Of a stretch of DNA of 64,000 bases, positions 47,442 to 56,315 are shown piece after piece. The stretch covers positions 7,400 through 71,399 of the forward strand of contig JBQCCR010000036.1 of NCBI GenBank assembly GCA_051961995.1, given 5' to 3'. The stretch is from 66-474 sp051961995 (GTDB taxonomy: Bacteria; Pseudomonadota; Gammaproteobacteria; Xanthomonadales; Rhodanobacteraceae). Made by a program: the position numbers and the translations under genes. Positions within the stretch are counted from its first letter, which is position 1. Every line of letters begins with the position of its first letter. The notes beneath the pieces were generated by a model that was given only the letters and a program-made list of their open reading frames with translations, searched no databases and had not been told where the DNA came from.

Positions 47442-48704
47442 TTATTCGAGCGCTTCGGTGGCTTCCTCGTCCGCCACGGATGCCAGCGCGTCGCCCAGCA
47501 GCGCCTGGGATTCGGATGCGGGCAGCGATTCGACATTGCGCAGCTTGCGCTCGATGGCGCGCGATCGCACGCCGGTTTCGTCAATTTGCCTGCTCGCCTC
47601 CGCCAGCTTCTTGCGGACCTTGTCGAGTATGTCGCCGAACTTGCCGAACTCGTTCTTCACCGCGCCCAGCAACTGCCAGACTTCGCTGCTGCGTTGCTCG
47701 ATCGCCAGCGTGCGGAAACCCATCTGCAGCGCGTTGAGGATCGCCGTCAGCGTGGTCGGGCCGGCGATCGTGACGCGGTGTTCGCGTTGAAGCACCTCGA
47801 ACAGGCCGGGGCGGCGGATCACTTCCGCGTAGAGGCCTTCGGTGGGCAGGAACAGGATCGCGAAATCGGTGGTGTGGGGCGGCGCGACGTATTTGGCGCG
47901 GATGGTCTTTGCTTCCTCGCGCACGCGACGTTCCAGCGCGTGCGCGGCGGCGGCGGCGGCTTCAACATCGGCGCGCTCCTGCGCATCCAGCAGGCGCTGG
48001 TAATCCTCGATCGGAAACTTGCAGTCGATCGGCAGCCACACCGGTGCGTCGCGGTCCTGGCCGGGCAGGCGGATCGCGAATTCCACGCGCTCGTTCGAAT
48101 GCGGCACGGTGGCGACGTTCGCGGCGTACTGGTCGGCGGTGAGCATCTGCTCCAGCAGCGCGCCCAGCTGCACCTCGCCGAACGTCCCGCGCGTTTTCAC
48201 GTTGCTCAGCACGCGCTTGAGATCGCCCACGCCGGTGGCGAGCGACTGCATCTCGCCCAGGCCACGCTGCACTGCCTCCAGCCGCTCGGAAATCAGCTTG
48301 AACGACTCGCCCAGCCGCGTGTTGAGCGTGCTCTGCAATTTCTCGTCCACGATCACGCGCATCTTTTCCAGTTGCGCGGCATTGTCGGTCTGCAGCGATT
48401 TCAGCTGCGCGTCCAGCGTGGCGCGGACTTCGTTCAGCCGCTTCTCGTTGTCGGCCGTCAGGCCGGAAAGCGTCTGCCGCAATTGCTCGGCCAGCCGCGC
48501 CAGCGACTCGGCCAGTTCGCCACGGCCGGCGCGCTGCTCCTCGCGCAGCACGCGCTCGACGCGCTCGCTGTCGCCGCGCAGCGCATCGAGCTTGGCGACC
48601 AGCGCCGATTCATCGGGATGGCGCGCGCGCTTGAGCAATGCGATCAGCAGGCCGCATGCGACGAGCAGCACGAGCAGTACCAGGACGAGCAGGGCGGTGT
48701 TCAC
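47442..48704 (-). CDS. rmuC: DNA recombination protein RmuC
   Basis: A 420-residue protein from GTG 48704 (TTG 48713 possible) with an N-terminal membrane segment, a long coiled coil (about residues 40-150) and the RmuC nuclease-like domain (TRGTFGEVQLGALLEQML, PIDCKFPIEDYQRLL, FLPTEGLYAEV). RmuC limits recombination between inverted repeats, of some interest given the many palindromes here. The last 40 residues are acidic. The gap to folE (47275-47441) contains a small hairpin (gcgtcgc/gcgacgc) and no gene. Confidence 0.92.
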   Translation of the reverse strand: MNTALLVLVLLVLLVACGLLIALLKRARHPDESALVAKLDALRGDSERVERVLREEQRAGRGELAESLARLAEQLRQTLSGLTADNEKRLNEVRATLDAQLKSLQTDNAAQLEKMRVIVDEKLQSTLNTRLGESFKLISERLEAVQRGLGEMQSLATGVGDLKRVLSNVKTRGTFGEVQLGALLEQMLTADQYAANVATVPHSNERVEFAIRLPGQDRDAPVWLPIDCKFPIEDYQRLLDAQERADVEAAAAAAHALERRVREEAKTIRAKYVAPPHTTDFAILFLPTEGLYAEVIRRPGLFEVLQREHRVTIAGPTTLTAILNALQMGFRTLAIEQRSSEVWQLLGAVKNEFGKFGDILDKVRKKLAEASRQIDETGVRSRAIERKLRNVESLPASESQALLGDALASVADEEATEALE

Positions 48705-48770
48705 GGCGCGCAACTTCGACGAGAGATGGGCGAAGTGTACGCGCGCCGAGTCTCAGGAGTTGAGTCGAAG

Positions 48771-48852
48771 GTTGCCGGTTGCCGGTTGCTGGTTGCGGTA
48801 ATCGCAAGGCTTCGCATTCCCATCCGACAACCAACAACTGACAACCGATAAC
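48771..48852. repeat. GTTGCC-rich imperfect palindrome, copy 3
   Basis: The left arm gttgccggttgctggttgcg pairs with the right arm caaccaacaactgacaac. It abuts the last base of the srkA stop codon and separates srkA from rmuC. Confidence 0.75.
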
Positions 48853-49799
48853 TATTCAAGGGAATCCGCTGCCTCGTGCAGATCCTGCACGTGCTGTTCC
48901 CACCAGCGTGCTTCCGCGGCGAACGGAAACGCGGCGGGAAACGCCGGATCGTGCCAGCGCGCGGCGATCCAGCCGGCCCAGTGCGCCTGCCGCATCGCAC
49001 GCAGCGCCGGGATCAGCGCGCGCTCGCGCGGATCGAAATCGCGGAATTGCGCGTAGCCTTCCAGCAGCAGGTCCAGCGCGTCGTCATCGCCTGCCAGCAT
49101 CCACACGTCCTGCACCGCGGGGCCCGTGCGCGCGTCGTCCAGATCCACGAAATGCGGGCCGCCATCGGTCCACAGCAGATTGCCGGGATGGCAATCGCCG
49201 TGCAGCCGGATCTGCGCGACCGTGCCCACTTCATCGAGGCGCACGGCGATGGCCGTGTCCATCCGCGCGATCGCTTGTGCGTAACGCTCGCGCAAACGCG
49301 CGGGCAACAGCGACGACGCCAGCACCGCCCGCGACGGCGCTTCGATGAACGTCGCTCGATCCAGCGTGCCGCGGTACCGGAAACGCCCGCGTGCGCCGAC
49401 CGCGTGCATGCGCGCCAGCAATCGGCCGATCCATTCCAGATGTTCGCGCGATTCCATCTCGCCCGCGCGTCCGCCGCGGCGGGGATAAATCGCGTAACGG
49501 AAACCGGCATGGCGCAGCAGCGTTTCGCCGTCGACCGCCAGCGGTGCGATCATCGGCAGTTCGGCGTCGGCGAGTTCGCGCGCAAAGGCGTGTTCCTCCG
49601 CGATCGCCGCATCGCTCCAGCGCTGCGGGCGATAGAACTTGGCGACCACGAAGCCGCCTTCTTCCAGTCCGACCTGGTAGACGCGGTTCTCGTAGCTGTT
49701 CAGCGCCAGCAGGCGGCCATCCGGATTCAGGCCGGCCGCGGCGATCGCATCGAGCGCGGTGTCCGGGGCCAGTGTTGCGTAAGGGGCTTCATCGCTCAC
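48852..49799 (-). CDS. srkA: Stress response kinase SrkA (YihE/RdoA)
   Basis: A 315-residue Ser/Thr kinase of the aminoglycoside-phosphotransferase fold. The N-terminal LNSYENRVYQVGLEE with VVAKFYRPQRW, the catalytic loop LHGDCHPGNLLW and the metal site FVDLDDARTGPAVQDVW match SrkA. The start is GTG at 49799, overlapping the preceding thioesterase stop as GTGA. SrkA protects cells from reactive oxygen and envelope stress. Confidence 0.93.
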   Translation of the reverse strand: MSDEAPYATLAPDTALDAIAAAGLNPDGRLLALNSYENRVYQVGLEEGGFVVAKFYRPQRWSDAAIAEEHAFARELADAELPMIAPLAVDGETLLRHAGFRYAIYPRRGGRAGEMESREHLEWIGRLLARMHAVGARGRFRYRGTLDRATFIEAPSRAVLASSLLPARLRERYAQAIARMDTAIAVRLDEVGTVAQIRLHGDCHPGNLLWTDGGPHFVDLDDARTGPAVQDVWMLAGDDDALDLLLEGYAQFRDFDPRERALIPALRAMRQAHWAGWIAARWHDPAFPAAFPFAAEARWWEQHVQDLHEAADSLE

Positions 49800-50245
49800 G
49801 TGGCCACATTACGCGTATTCACGGCCCGCTGTGGCACGACCGCCATGGTGAGGCGCGAAATGCAGGTGAGTTCGCCGGCTTCGTTCTCGATGCGGATTTC
49901 CCACACCTGTGTGCTGCGCCCGACGTGCAGCGGCCGCGCGGTGCCGGTGACGATGCCCTCGCGCACCGCGCGCAGGTGATTGGCGTTGATCTCCAGCCCG
50001 ACCGTGGCCATGCCTTCCTCGCAGCACAGCATCGCCGCGGTGCTGCCGAGCGTTTCGGCCAGTGCCACCGACGCCCCGCCGTGCAGGATGCCGTAGGGCT
50101 GGCGCGTGCGCGAATCCACCGGCATCGTGCCGCGCAGGAAATCGGCGCCGATCGCGGTGATGCGGATATCGATCGCGCGCATCAGCGTGTTCTCGCTCCA
50201 GCGATTGATGGTGGCAAGATCAACTTCTTGTTTCCAGATGGACAT
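49796..50245 (-). CDS. Hotdog-fold acyl-CoA thioesterase (YdiI/PaaI-like)
   Basis: A 149-residue protein from ATG 50245 with the hotdog thioesterase motif QPYGILHGGASVALAETLGS and the catalytic Glu/Asp region following it. LEINANHLRAVREG and the length match the MenI/YdiI group that hydrolyses hydroxynaphthoyl-CoA or related thioesters. Substrate is not certain. It is coupled to srkA by a 4-base overlap. Confidence 0.87.
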   Translation of the reverse strand: MSIWKQEVDLATINRWSENTLMRAIDIRITAIGADFLRGTMPVDSRTRQPYGILHGGASVALAETLGSTAAMLCCEEGMATVGLEINANHLRAVREGIVTGTARPLHVGRSTQVWEIRIENEAGELTCISRLTMAVVPQRAVNTRNVAT

Positions 50246-50408
50246 GGAAGCCTCGGATGAGTCGCGAGACATGGGAGCCCCAGATGCGTCGCGATCGTCC
50301 ATGATCGCAAAAATCAAGAGCGGACATCATGTGTCCGAACAGCGCTGGGCCCTGACTGCGACATCGGGATTTGTCCGAATTGTGCCGCGTTTCGGCGACA
50401 ATGCCGGC

Positions 50409-51461
50409 ATGTCACACATTGTTACCTTGGCGGTCAGCGGCAAGCGCTTCGAGGTGCGCGAAGGCGAAACGGTGCTGGAAGCCGCACAGCGCGCGGGCCT
50501 GGCGCTTTCCTATTCGTGTCTCGCCGGCGTGTGCGGCAGTTGCAAGGCCACGTTGATTTCCGGCGAGTGCGCCTATCCGCGCAATCCGCCGGCGGCCCTG
50601 AGTGCGGCCGAACGTGCGCGCGATGCGGTGCTGTTGTGCCAGGCCGTGCCGAAAACCGATTTGATGATCGCCGCGCGCGAAGTCGCTTCAGTGGAAGACC
50701 TGCCGCGCCGGATCGTGACCGCGCGAGTGATCGAGAAGCAGGCGCTTGCCCAAGACATGGTGCGGCTGCGGCTGGAACCGGCGCCGCGCCTGCGCTGGCT
50801 GGCCGGGCAATACCTGGACGTGCTGCTGGAAGACGGCCGCCGCCGCGCGTTCTCGATCGCGCTGGCACCGCACCTGGGCCCGCACCTGGAATTGCATGTG
50901 CGCCACGTGGCAGGCGGTGGCTTCACCTCATTCGTGTTCGACGAATTGAAAGTCGGCGACGCCTTGCGCGTCGAGGGGCCGCTCGGCACCTTCGTTCCGC
51001 GCGAGGATTCCGAACGGCCGATGATCCTGATGGCCGGTGGTGCGGGCTTTGCGCCGATCAAGGCGCTGGTCGAGCATTTCCTGCATCTCGGCACGCGTCG
51101 CGTGATGCATCTGTACTGGGGCGCGCGGACCGCGTCCGACCTGTTTCTGCGCGAGTTGCCGACGCAGTGGGCGCGCCAGGCCGAGCGCCTGGACTGGCAG
51201 GCGGTGCTGTCCGATCCGGAATCCGCGCAGGCCGCGAAGTTGCGCGCAGGATTGGTGCACGAAGCGGTACTGGAAGACCATCCTGATCTTTCCGGCTTCG
51301 ATGTCTACATGAGCGGCCCTCCGGCCATGATTGATGCCGGCCGCCGCGCGTTCGTGCAGGCGGGGTTGCCGGAAGACAGGCTTTATTACGATTCCTTCGA
51401 TTACGCTCCCGACGTACTGGCGCAGATTCTTTCGAATCGCGCGGGGATACATGGCTTATGA
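50409..51461 (+). CDS. 2Fe-2S ferredoxin-fused flavin oxidoreductase (AscD-like)
   Basis: A 350-residue protein with an N-terminal plant-type ferredoxin domain (CLAGVCGSCKATL with a fourth Cys in LLCQAVP) joined to an FAD/NAD reductase of the FNR family (RAFSIAL, GPLGTFVP, GGAGFAPIKALV, YMSGPPAMIDA). This is the layout of CDP-6-deoxyhexulose reductase AscD and the phenol hydroxylase reductases. There is no ribosome binding site, and a GACAAT box lies 6 bases upstream of the ATG. Its 3' end is duplicated downstream (51494-51590). Confidence 0.88.
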   Translation: MSHIVTLAVSGKRFEVREGETVLEAAQRAGLALSYSCLAGVCGSCKATLISGECAYPRNPPAALSAAERARDAVLLCQAVPKTDLMIAAREVASVEDLPRRIVTARVIEKQALAQDMVRLRLEPAPRLRWLAGQYLDVLLEDGRRRAFSIALAPHLGPHLELHVRHVAGGGFTSFVFDELKVGDALRVEGPLGTFVPREDSERPMILMAGGAGFAPIKALVEHFLHLGTRRVMHLYWGARTASDLFLRELPTQWARQAERLDWQAVLSDPESAQAAKLRAGLVHEAVLEDHPDLSGFDVYMSGPPAMIDAGRRAFVQAGLPEDRLYYDSFDYAPDVLAQILSNRAGIHGL

Positions 51462-51590
51462 AAACGTACGTTGTTGCGGACGTTCTGAAAGGCGAAGACA
51501 GGCTTTCACGATTCCTTCGATTACGCTCCCGACACTGGCGCAGATTCTTTCGAATCGCGCGGGATTCACGGCCTGTGAAACGCACATTGT
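51372..51590 (+). repeat. Imperfect tandem duplication spanning a gene junction
   Basis: Copy 1 (51372-51478) covers the end of the ferredoxin reductase gene and a vestigial start atgaaaacgtacgttgttgc. Copy 2 (51494-51590) repeats gaagacaggcttt, attccttcgattacgctccc and cagattctttcgaatcgcgc, and ends in the true start gtgaaacgcacattgttgtt of the next gene. Copy 2 carries small deletions that break the reductase frame. The period is about 122 bases. Confidence 0.85.
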
Positions 51591-52102
51591 TGTTGCTGCT
51601 CTTGGAACTCCCTGCTCTCTTGCCGCATGCGGCTTGGGCGATGCGCTGCGGTACGCATGTGGTGCAGCAAGGCGATGAAGCGGCCGAGGTGCGCGCACGC
51701 TGCGGCGTTCCGTTTTTCGTGGATCTCTATCAGGTCGTTACGTTCGGAGGCAGGATCGCGCCGCCGACTCTCCACTATCCGGTCATGTACGAAGCGTGGT
51801 ACTACAACTTCGGACCTTCGCAGATGATGGTGCAACTGTTGTTTTCGCACGGCACCTTGGAGCGTGAGCGCACCCTGGGCTATGGATTCAGCGGCAACCC
51901 CGGTCCCTGCAATCTCGACACCATCGGCGGGGGAATGAGCAGTGGCGAGCTCTACGCACGTTGTGGGGCGCCGGTGCAGCGGCACGGTTCACGGGGATAT
52001 CTGCCGGATTACGAAGAGTGGCTTTATCAAGGGAATGGAGGCCGTGCGCGGATCGTGCACTTGCTGAATGGCCGGGTGCAAGACGTGAAGACCGTGGACT
52101 AG
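51575..52102 (+). CDS. DUF2845 secreted protein
   Basis: A 175-residue protein from GTG 51575 with a signal peptide (VKRTLLLLLLELPALLPHAA) followed by MRCGTHVVQQGDEAAEVRARCGVP, typical of DUF2845. A second Cys-containing repeat, SGELYARCGAPVQR, is further on, with YEEWLYQGNGG near the end. An upstream ATG at 51458 is in frame, but its extension is translated from the duplicated reductase tail and is probably not a real N-terminus. The stop overlaps hemY by 4 bases, tail to tail. Confidence 0.82.
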   Translation: MKRTLLLLLLELPALLPHAAWAMRCGTHVVQQGDEAAEVRARCGVPFFVDLYQVVTFGGRIAPPTLHYPVMYEAWYYNFGPSQMMVQLLFSHGTLERERTLGYGFSGNPGPCNLDTIGGGMSSGELYARCGAPVQRHGSRGYLPDYEEWLYQGNGGRARIVHLLNGRVQDVKTVD

Positions 52103-53367
52103 CGCGCGGGCCGGATCGGCTCGCCCGGCAGCCGCGGAACGCCATGCTGATCGCGCTCTTCCACCGCGACCACGCCGGTGTCGCGCACGGCTTCGCGCGG
52201 GCTGAGCGCAACCGGTTCGCCATGCATCGCGCGCAACGCGTTGGCGTAGCAGCGCGTCGCTTCGGCCTGCTCGCCGAGTGCGGAGTGCGCTTCGCCCAGC
52301 GCTTCCCAGCCATCCCCCAACCCGGATTGCAGACCCACCGCGCGTCGCAGGTACTCGCGCGCGCGCTGCGGCTGTTGTGTGCGCAAGGCCAGCCGGCCTA
52401 GCGCGACCAGCAGCGCCGCATCATTGGGATGCGCGGTGAGCCAGCTTTCGGCGGTGCGCAGGCGCGCGGCGGCATCATCGCCGGCGAGTTCGCCGTAAAG
52501 CGTCACCAGGCGTGGCGACCAGTCGCGGCGCAGCGCGCCCTCGATCTCGTCCATCGCCGCCAGCGGTGCATTCAATTGCGCGGAGCGAATGGCGAACGCG
52601 GCGAGCACGTCCGGTGCACGCTGCTGGCGCGACAGACCATTCCAGAGGCCAAGCAGGGTTTCCAGGTCGTTGGCGGATTCCAGTGACGCTGCCAGTACGC
52701 GCGCTTCCAGGGCGGCGAATCCGCGCGCACCGAGCGTGTTGCTCTTGCGCAGCGGTTCCAGCGCCGCACGTGCGCGTTGCGGCTGGCCGGCGGCAAGCGC
52801 GGACAATGCGAGTTCGTGCCAGCCGGAAGGCGGCAGGCGATTGGCGTCGGCCTCGGGCAAGAGCAGCGCAAGCGCTTCGTCCCAGCGGCCCTCGCGACGC
52901 AGGATGCGCGCCCGCAACATGCGCGCGGCTTGTGGCGCGTACTGGCCGGCTTCGTCCAAAGTCTCCAGCGCACGCGCGGGTTCGCCGCGGCGATGCGCGG
53001 CTTCGGCTGCCGCCAGCAGCGCCGGCGCGCGCAGCGGAGCGTGTTGTGCGGCGCGTTCCAGCGCGCGACCGGCCTCGGCGTGGCGACCTTCGACCAGCGC
53101 GACCATGCCGTCGAACAGACGCTTGCGGCTGATGCGGCGGTGCCGTCGCGACAGGGCGCCGAACGGCCAGCGCAGCAGCCACCACGCCAGCGCGACCACG
53201 ATCCAGGCCGCGATCAGCAGCAGCGCCACGCCGACCACGGTGGCTTCGATGCGCCAGCCACGGATGCGGATCAGGACATAGCCGGGATCGGCGGCCAGCC
53301 AGTTCCATGCGATCGCGCCGAGTGCGGCGATCGCGATCAACAGCAGCAGCCAGCGCCAGGGTTTCAT
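52099..53367 (-). CDS. hemY: HemY family TPR membrane protein
   Basis: A 422-residue protein with two N-terminal membrane segments (about residues 5-25 and 42-66) followed by tetratricopeptide-like helices (LLAAAEAAHRRGEPARALETL, LLVALGRLALRTQQPQRAREYL). Its start overlaps the hemX stop as ATGA. This HemY is the proteobacterial TPR protein of the hem cluster, not protoporphyrinogen oxidase. It is thought to help organise heme synthesis enzymes at the membrane. Confidence 0.92.
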   Translation of the reverse strand: MKPWRWLLLLIAIAALGAIAWNWLAADPGYVLIRIRGWRIEATVVGVALLLIAAWIVVALAWWLLRWPFGALSRRHRRISRKRLFDGMVALVEGRHAEAGRALERAAQHAPLRAPALLAAAEAAHRRGEPARALETLDEAGQYAPQAARMLRARILRREGRWDEALALLLPEADANRLPPSGWHELALSALAAGQPQRARAALEPLRKSNTLGARGFAALEARVLAASLESANDLETLLGLWNGLSRQQRAPDVLAAFAIRSAQLNAPLAAMDEIEGALRRDWSPRLVTLYGELAGDDAAARLRTAESWLTAHPNDAALLVALGRLALRTQQPQRAREYLRRAVGLQSGLGDGWEALGEAHSALGEQAEATRCYANALRAMHGEPVALSPREAVRDTGVVAVEERDQHGVPRLPGEPIRPAR

Positions 53368-54410
53368 CGCGGATGACCGCCGCTGCTGGTGAGTGGAGCA
53401 GGCAGCGCCGATTGCAAGCCGTGGCTGGCGCGCAGGCCGCGCAACACGGCGAGCGCATTCCCCGCCTGTACCGCGACGGTCGGCTGTGCGCTGGTCAGTT
53501 GACCGAGTTCCGTGGAAGCTCTCTGCACGGATGGCCGGGTCTTGTCGAAGCGCGAGTCGAGCAGGGCCGAGGCGCGCGCCAGCGCGTCCCGATAGTTCGG
53601 CTGGTCATCGGCGAGCAATGCGGCCTGCGCCTGCGCGAGATCCAGTTGCAGCAGTTCGCGCGCAAGGCTGGCGTCCGCCACCGGCAGCGACGATTCGTCA
53701 TCGTGGCGGATGCGCAGGATGCCGCTGAACGCGTGCCAGAATTTCGACCACAGGCCGTTGCCGGGCGCAGTCGTCTGTTCGGCGTGCGGTTCGAACGGCT
53801 GCAACTCGGGCACCTGCTGGCGCAGTGAACCCAGTACCGCCAAGGCTTGCGTATCCTGCGGCGCACTCTGGGCCAGCGCCGTGCATTCGTTCGATGTGCT
53901 TTCGCGTGCCGGCGCGAAGGCCGGGTTCTGTACGTGCGCCAGCGCCTGTTCGGCGAGCCGGCAGGCGCGCAGCGCGCCATCGGCATCGTGCAGCAGGTTC
54001 AGGCGTTGCTGCTCGGCAACCAGCAGGAATTCGGCGTCGTCCAGCAGCAGCACATCGTGTCCGCGCAGTTGTTGGTCCGACAGGGCGCCGAGCGCCGCTT
54101 CCAGGTTGTGCGTGCGCTGGTCCAGACCTTGCGCGGCATCACGCGAGGCGCGGATGTCGTTCTCCAGCGCGTCCATGCGCCTCGCCAGTGCCTGCTGCTG
54201 CGCGGTGTCGCTGCTTTCGCCGCGCTCGATGTTCGCCAGCCGAGCCGAAAGTTGCGCCGCACGCGCATTCGCGTCGGATTGCGCATGCCGCTGCTGCCAG
54301 ATCAGCCAGGCGGACAATGCCACCGCGAACAACGCCAGCAGCACGGCGAGGGTCGCAAGCAGCGGGGAAGTGCGGCAGCGCGGTGCCGGGTCGGCGGAGA
54401 CTTCGTTCAT
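53364..54410 (-). CDS. hemX: HemX family protein
   Basis: A 348-residue protein from ATG 54410 with an N-terminal membrane segment (about residues 16-36), a coiled coil rich in Gln and Ala (about 40-110) and a C-terminal domain with LLLDDAEFLLVAEQQRLNLL, typical of HemX. Older annotations call it uroporphyrinogen-III C-methyltransferase, but the SAM-binding enzyme domain is absent. It is the middle gene of hemD-hemX-hemY. Confidence 0.9.
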   Translation of the reverse strand: MNEVSADPAPRCRTSPLLATLAVLLALFAVALSAWLIWQQRHAQSDANARAAQLSARLANIERGESSDTAQQQALARRMDALENDIRASRDAAQGLDQRTHNLEAALGALSDQQLRGHDVLLLDDAEFLLVAEQQRLNLLHDADGALRACRLAEQALAHVQNPAFAPARESTSNECTALAQSAPQDTQALAVLGSLRQQVPELQPFEPHAEQTTAPGNGLWSKFWHAFSGILRIRHDDESSLPVADASLARELLQLDLAQAQAALLADDQPNYRDALARASALLDSRFDKTRPSVQRASTELGQLTSAQPTVAVQAGNALAVLRGLRASHGLQSALPAPLTSSGGHPR

Positions 54411-54456
54411 GGGCAGCAATGCTAGCTTGCGGGCGCGCCGGCGCAAACCTTGTGAC

Positions 54457-55227
54457 TCAACGGCGCGAATGAACGTTGATGATCGCGCTGATCAGGTCGG
54501 CATCGGTGGCCGATTTCGCCCGCAGCACGTGCGCGAAGGCGGCCGCCCGCGCGGCCTGCAACAGCCGTTCGCTGCTGGCGACCGCGGTGCCGGCGAGCAG
54601 GGCGTGTCTCGCGTCCGCCGGCAAGGTGATCAGCAGGTTCCGCAAAGCCTCGTTGCTTGATAGCGGTACATACAGCGGTGCGCGACCGCGCAGCAACCCC
54701 TGGAGGTGACGGCGATCCAGTCGCGCCGGCACACGTTGATACACATGTGCCTGCATGACGTGCGCGCCGCGTCGCTTCAATTCGGATTCGAGCAGACCGC
54801 GTCCACCCGGTGCTCCGATGATGCCGACGCGTTTGCCGCGGACGCGTTGCAGCTGTGGCAGTGCCAGCATGCCTTCGCTGTCCGCGCGCTCCGGCATGAT
54901 GGCTTCGAGTGGCGCGATGCGCCGCAGGGCGGCGGCTGTGCCTGCGCCCGGTGCGATCACTGTGGCGCGCGTGCGCAGCCGCCGCAGGCTTGCGGCGAAG
55001 CGCACTGCGGCAGGGCTGGTGAAGATCAGCACGTCACCCGCCAGGGCGTCGCGCAACGCCGCGCTGGCCGCATGCGCATCCTCCGCTGTGCGCAGGCTCG
55101 AGCCGGGCAGCGACAGGGGAGCGCCACCGAGCGCGCGCACCCTTGAACGCAGTGCGGCGCCCGCGCCCACCGGGCGCGTGATCGCCACGCGCGCGCCCTT
55201 CAGCGGCAACCCGGATCGTTCCGACAT
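54457..55227 (-). CDS. hemD: Uroporphyrinogen-III synthase
   Basis: A 256-residue protein with two alternating domains as in HemD: GARVAITRP at the start, DVLIFTSPAAVRF, VGIIGAPGGRGLLESELKRRGA and a C-terminal PLYVPLSSNEALRNLL. It cyclises hydroxymethylbilane with ring D inversion. It lies 46 bases upstream of hemX. The usual upstream gene hemC is not in the window. Confidence 0.93.
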   Translation of the reverse strand: MSERSGLPLKGARVAITRPVGAGAALRSRVRALGGAPLSLPGSSLRTAEDAHAASAALRDALAGDVLIFTSPAAVRFAASLRRLRTRATVIAPGAGTAAALRRIAPLEAIMPERADSEGMLALPQLQRVRGKRVGIIGAPGGRGLLESELKRRGAHVMQAHVYQRVPARLDRRHLQGLLRGRAPLYVPLSSNEALRNLLITLPADARHALLAGTAVASSERLLQAARAAAFAHVLRAKSATDADLISAIINVHSRR

Positions 55228-55295
55228 GGCGCGATGCTAAACGAATGTGCGGGGCTCGGCTTGTTCGCGCTTTCGATCGTAGGCAGACTGGCCGG

Positions 55296-55760
55296 ATGTC
55301 CGACACCGACCACACCGCGCTCGCTGCGCAGCTGCAGGCCTACATCCTCGAGAACATTCCGCTGGCGCGCACCATGGGATTGCAAGTGGCGCGCTACGAC
55401 GGTGCGGCACTGGAACTCGCCGCACCGCTGGCGCCCAACATCAACGACAAGGGCTGCGCCTTCGGCGGCAGCATGGCCTCGCTGATGACGCTCGCAGGTT
55501 GGGGGCTGGTGGAACTGGCGCTGCGGGCACGCGGCGTCGAATGCGACATCTACGTCGGCGATTCGACCGTGCGCTACCGCGAACCGCTGTTCGGCGAGCT
55601 GCGCGCGCTGGCACGCTTCGAGCGGGGCGATGCGTTTTCGATTTTCCTCGAGACCCTCGCCGCGCGCGGCAAGGCGCGCATCCAGGTGAACTGTGCAATC
55701 GCCGGCGAAACCCGTGATGCCGCCACGCTGGAAGCGGCGTTCGTCGCCAAGTGCCGCTGA
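55296..55760 (+). CDS. Putative thioesterase, hotdog fold (YiiD C-terminal domain type)
   Basis: A 154-residue protein with LARTMGLQVARYDGAALELAAPL and NINDKGCAFGGSMASLMTLAG, a signature of the thioesterase-like YiiD_C family that is found alone or fused to an acetyltransferase. Substrate is unknown. The gene is divergent from hemD with about 70 bases between the starts. Confidence 0.82.
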   Translation: MSDTDHTALAAQLQAYILENIPLARTMGLQVARYDGAALELAAPLAPNINDKGCAFGGSMASLMTLAGWGLVELALRARGVECDIYVGDSTVRYREPLFGELRALARFERGDAFSIFLETLAARGKARIQVNCAIAGETRDAATLEAAFVAKCR

Positions 55761-55835
55761 GTCTGTCGAAGGCGTCGCGCGCGGAGTCGCACGGATTCAT
55801 GCACAATCGAGGCAACCTCACCGCGGGAGCCTGCC

Positions 55836-56255
55836 ATGCGCCGTCTTGTCGCCGCCTTCGCAATCGCAGCGCTGCTCGCCGGTTGCGCCAATCTTCCCAC
55901 CCATGCCAAGGACGCAGCGCGCGACGAGACGCTCGGAAACTATGCATCGACCTTGCGTTTCGGCGACTTCGCCAGCGCCTGGCAATTCGTGGATCCGAAG
56001 GTGCGCGCCGAACACCCGCTGGATGCCGCCGCCAAGAAGCGCTACAACGCGGTGCAAGTCGGCGGCTACGAGACCGACGGGCCCCGCGCGACGGATGCGA
56101 ACACGGTCGAGCAGACCGCGCAGATCAGCGTGATCGTGAAATCCAGCCAGACTTCCTACGACGTCGTGGATCACCAAACCTGGAAATACGATTCCGACAG
56201 CAAGCGCTGGTGGCTGGAGTCGGGGTTGCCGGATCTGACGCCTCCGCAACAGTGA
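55836..56255 (+). CDS. Small lipoprotein of unknown function
   Basis: A 139-residue protein with a clear lipobox (AIAALLAGC, Cys17) and a single folded domain with ETLGNYASTLRFGDFASAWQFVDP and a Trp-rich end TWKYDSDSKRWWLESGLP. This resembles NTF2-like or SnoaL-like small lipoproteins, but no family was recognised with confidence. A ribosome binding site (gggag) lies 8 bases upstream. Confidence 0.75.
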   Translation: MRRLVAAFAIAALLAGCANLPTHAKDAARDETLGNYASTLRFGDFASAWQFVDPKVRAEHPLDAAAKKRYNAVQVGGYETDGPRATDANTVEQTAQISVIVKSSQTSYDVVDHQTWKYDSDSKRWWLESGLPDLTPPQQ

Positions 56256-56315
56256 GCGGTACCGCCGCGGACCCCAATCGCGGATAATGCGCGGTCGCCC
56301 GCCTCCCGATCGACC

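Noticed and set aside
51458..51574. N-terminal extension of the DUF2845 protein from ATG 51458
   Set aside because: The extension is translated from the duplicated reductase tail and would place about 39 charged residues before a good signal peptide.
52099..53367. HemY as protoporphyrinogen oxidase
   Set aside because: The protein has membrane spans and TPR helices but no FAD-binding motif; the name is shared with an unrelated enzyme.
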